Source: Sphingomonas sp.
GTDB lineage: Bacteria > Pseudomonadota > Alphaproteobacteria > Sphingomonadales > Sphingomonadaceae
Assembly: GCA_025936675.1 (NCBI GenBank)
Contig: JAICSX010000021.1
Span: forward strand, 1-35,439
Direction of reading: 5' to 3'
Length of the DNA stretch: 35,439 nucleotides
Below are positions 34,386 through 35,439 of the stretch, piece by piece. Numbering within the stretch: the stretch's first letter is position 1; each line of letters begins with the position of its first letter. Under the pieces are notes generated by a model. It was not told the DNA's origin, did no database searches, and saw only the letters and a program-made list of their open reading frames with translations. Both the position numbers and the translations under genes were made by a program.

Positions 34386-35439
34386 TCAAGTTACCATCGC
34401 CTGGAGCGTTGCCACCCGGTCGGCCTCAGCCGCCGGTTTGTCGATCCGAATGCGGCTGATCCGCGGGAATCGCATTGCTAGCCCCGACTTGTGCCGCGTG
34501 CTTTTGTGGATCGAATCGAAGGCGACCTCGAGCACCAGGCCCTTTTCCACCTCCCGCACGGGGCCGAAACGCTGGACAGTGTGGCCGCGAATCCAGCGGT
34601 CGAGCCACTTCAGTTCCTCGTCCGTAAAGCCGAAATAGGCCTTGCCGACGGGCAACAGCTCGCCTTCCTCGGTCCAGCAGCCGAAGGTGTAATCCGAATA
34701 GAAGCTGGAGCGCTTTCCCGATCCGCGCTGCGCGTACATCAGCACGCAGTCGGCGGTCAGCGGATCGCGCTTCCATTTATACCACAGGCCCGTGCGTCGC
34801 CCGGCGACATAGGGGCTATCGCGCCGCTTCAGCATGATGCCCTCGATCGCAACATCGCGGGCGTTAAGCCGCAGGTCTTCTAGCTCCTTGAAGCTCTGCG
34901 CTTCGATCAACTGAGAGACGTCGAACCGTCCGGCATCCAGCCTCGTCGCGAACGACTCGAGGCGGACGCGGCGCTCCTCCCATGGCAGCTCACGCAGGTC
35001 CTCGGCACCGTCAAACAGCACATCGTAGAGCCGGACGAACGCGGGATAGCTGCTCAGCATCTTGCTGCTGACTTTCTTGCGGCCGAGCCTTTGCTGGAGC
35101 GCGTTGAAGCTCGCCGCGGATTCGACCTCGAGGCCCGAGCCTTGCGCTTCTCCGCGAACCAGCAACTCGCCGTCGAGCACGCCGACGTCGCGGAACGCCT
35201 CAGCAACGTCGGGGAAGCTGCCGGATATGTCATCGCCGGTCCGGCTGTAGAGTCGGGTCTCGCCGCCGGCGTGGACCAGCTGCACGCGGATCCCGTCCCA
35301 TTTCCACTCGGCCGCATAATCGTCCAGCGAGACCTTTGTCTCCTCGAGCGGATGGGCGAGCATGAAGGGTCGGAACACCGGCACGTCGCATGCCGTCGGC
35401 TGCTCGCCGCGGCCTTCCGCCCAGTCGAACAGCTCGGTG
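34386..35439 (-). CDS. ATP-dependent DNA ligase, 5' part missing
   Basis: The frame is open to the right edge, so the start lies beyond the window; 351 residues are visible. The adenylation motif I is EWKWDGIRVQL with the catalytic Lys. It is followed by SRTGDDIS (motif Ia), VLDGELLV (III), ARDVAIEGIMLKRRDSPY (IV) and TGLWYKWKRDPLTADCVLMY (V), then the OB domain. This is the bacterial ligase type that usually sits in a DNA-repair cluster with an Lhr-type helicase, a metallo-exonuclease and a phosphoesterase; those partners would lie outside the window. Confidence 0.92.
   Translation of the reverse strand, partial: TELFDWAEGRGEQPTACDVPVFRPFMLAHPLEETKVSLDDYAAEWKWDGIRVQLVHAGGETRLYSRTGDDISGSFPDVAEAFRDVGVLDGELLVRGEAQGSGLEVESAASFNALQQRLGRKKVSSKMLSSYPAFVRLYDVLFDGAEDLRELPWEERRVRLESFATRLDAGRFDVSQLIEAQSFKELEDLRLNARDVAIEGIMLKRRDSPYVAGRRTGLWYKWKRDPLTADCVLMYAQRGSGKRSSFYSDYTFGCWTEEGELLPVGKAYFGFTDEELKWLDRWIRGHTVQRFGPVREVEKGLVLEVAFDSIHKSTRHKSGLAMRFPRISRIRIDKPAAEADRVATLQAMVT

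Overview
The window looks like a chromosomal segment of an alphaproteobacterium of the order Sphingomonadales (Sphingomonas or a close relative). The reasons are high GC throughout, COQ9, ubiquinol-cytochrome c chaperone and DUF177 families, a DEAD-box helicase with a His/Gln/Arg-rich tail, an lptC-lptA-lptB-rpoN cluster, and many very small proteins typical of that group. This placement is inference from gene content. No tRNA, rRNA, CRISPR array, integrase or transposase was seen.

Layout. 1-5.1 kb: a DMT exporter (cut by the left edge), COQ9, a Fur-box-controlled feoA-feoB pair with ssb directly behind it, then convergent DUF177 and cytochrome bc1 chaperone genes. 5.1-8.8 kb: bamE, then a tryptophan-catabolic unit (tryptophan 2,3-dioxygenase, kynureninase-like PLP enzyme, MFS transporter) coupled by two TTGA overlaps. 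8.9-11.1 kb: a secreted Gly/His-rich protein with Tyr-rich tandem repeats behind an EcfG-type general-stress promoter, and a fasciclin lipoprotein. 11.3-15.3 kb: dnaN, recF and a DEAD-box RNA helicase with a probable frameshift at its 3' end.

15.5-22.9 kb is an accessory region packed with small genes. It holds a five-gene minus-strand cluster with an MbcA/ParS-like antitoxin domain, two CspA-family genes, a three-gene plus-strand cluster, a chain of six overlapping micro-genes (40-82 aa), and a second IF-1 gene overlapping a membrane fatty-acid desaturase gene. Both csp genes and the IF-1 gene carry the same roughly 33-nt element at the start of leaders of about 110 nt, and in both csp genes it sits exactly 7 nt after the -10 box. 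It includes a (T/C)GACGGT core that resembles the cold box of enterobacterial cspA. I read this region as a cold or stress adaptation locus whose RNA leaders form a shared regulon. It is the most interesting signal in the window.

23.0-35.4 kb is core again: gyrB, apparently leaderless and preceded by a 28-bp alternating purine-pyrimidine tract; an endonuclease/exonuclease/phosphatase-family protein; and a minus-strand unit rnd-lptC-lptA-lptB-rpoN. Next come a double cold-shock-domain protein with an RGG-rich N-terminus followed by a clear terminator, a secreted amidohydrolase plus serine carboxypeptidase pair, and an ATP-dependent DNA ligase cut by the right edge. All functions are assigned by reading motifs; no database search was run.
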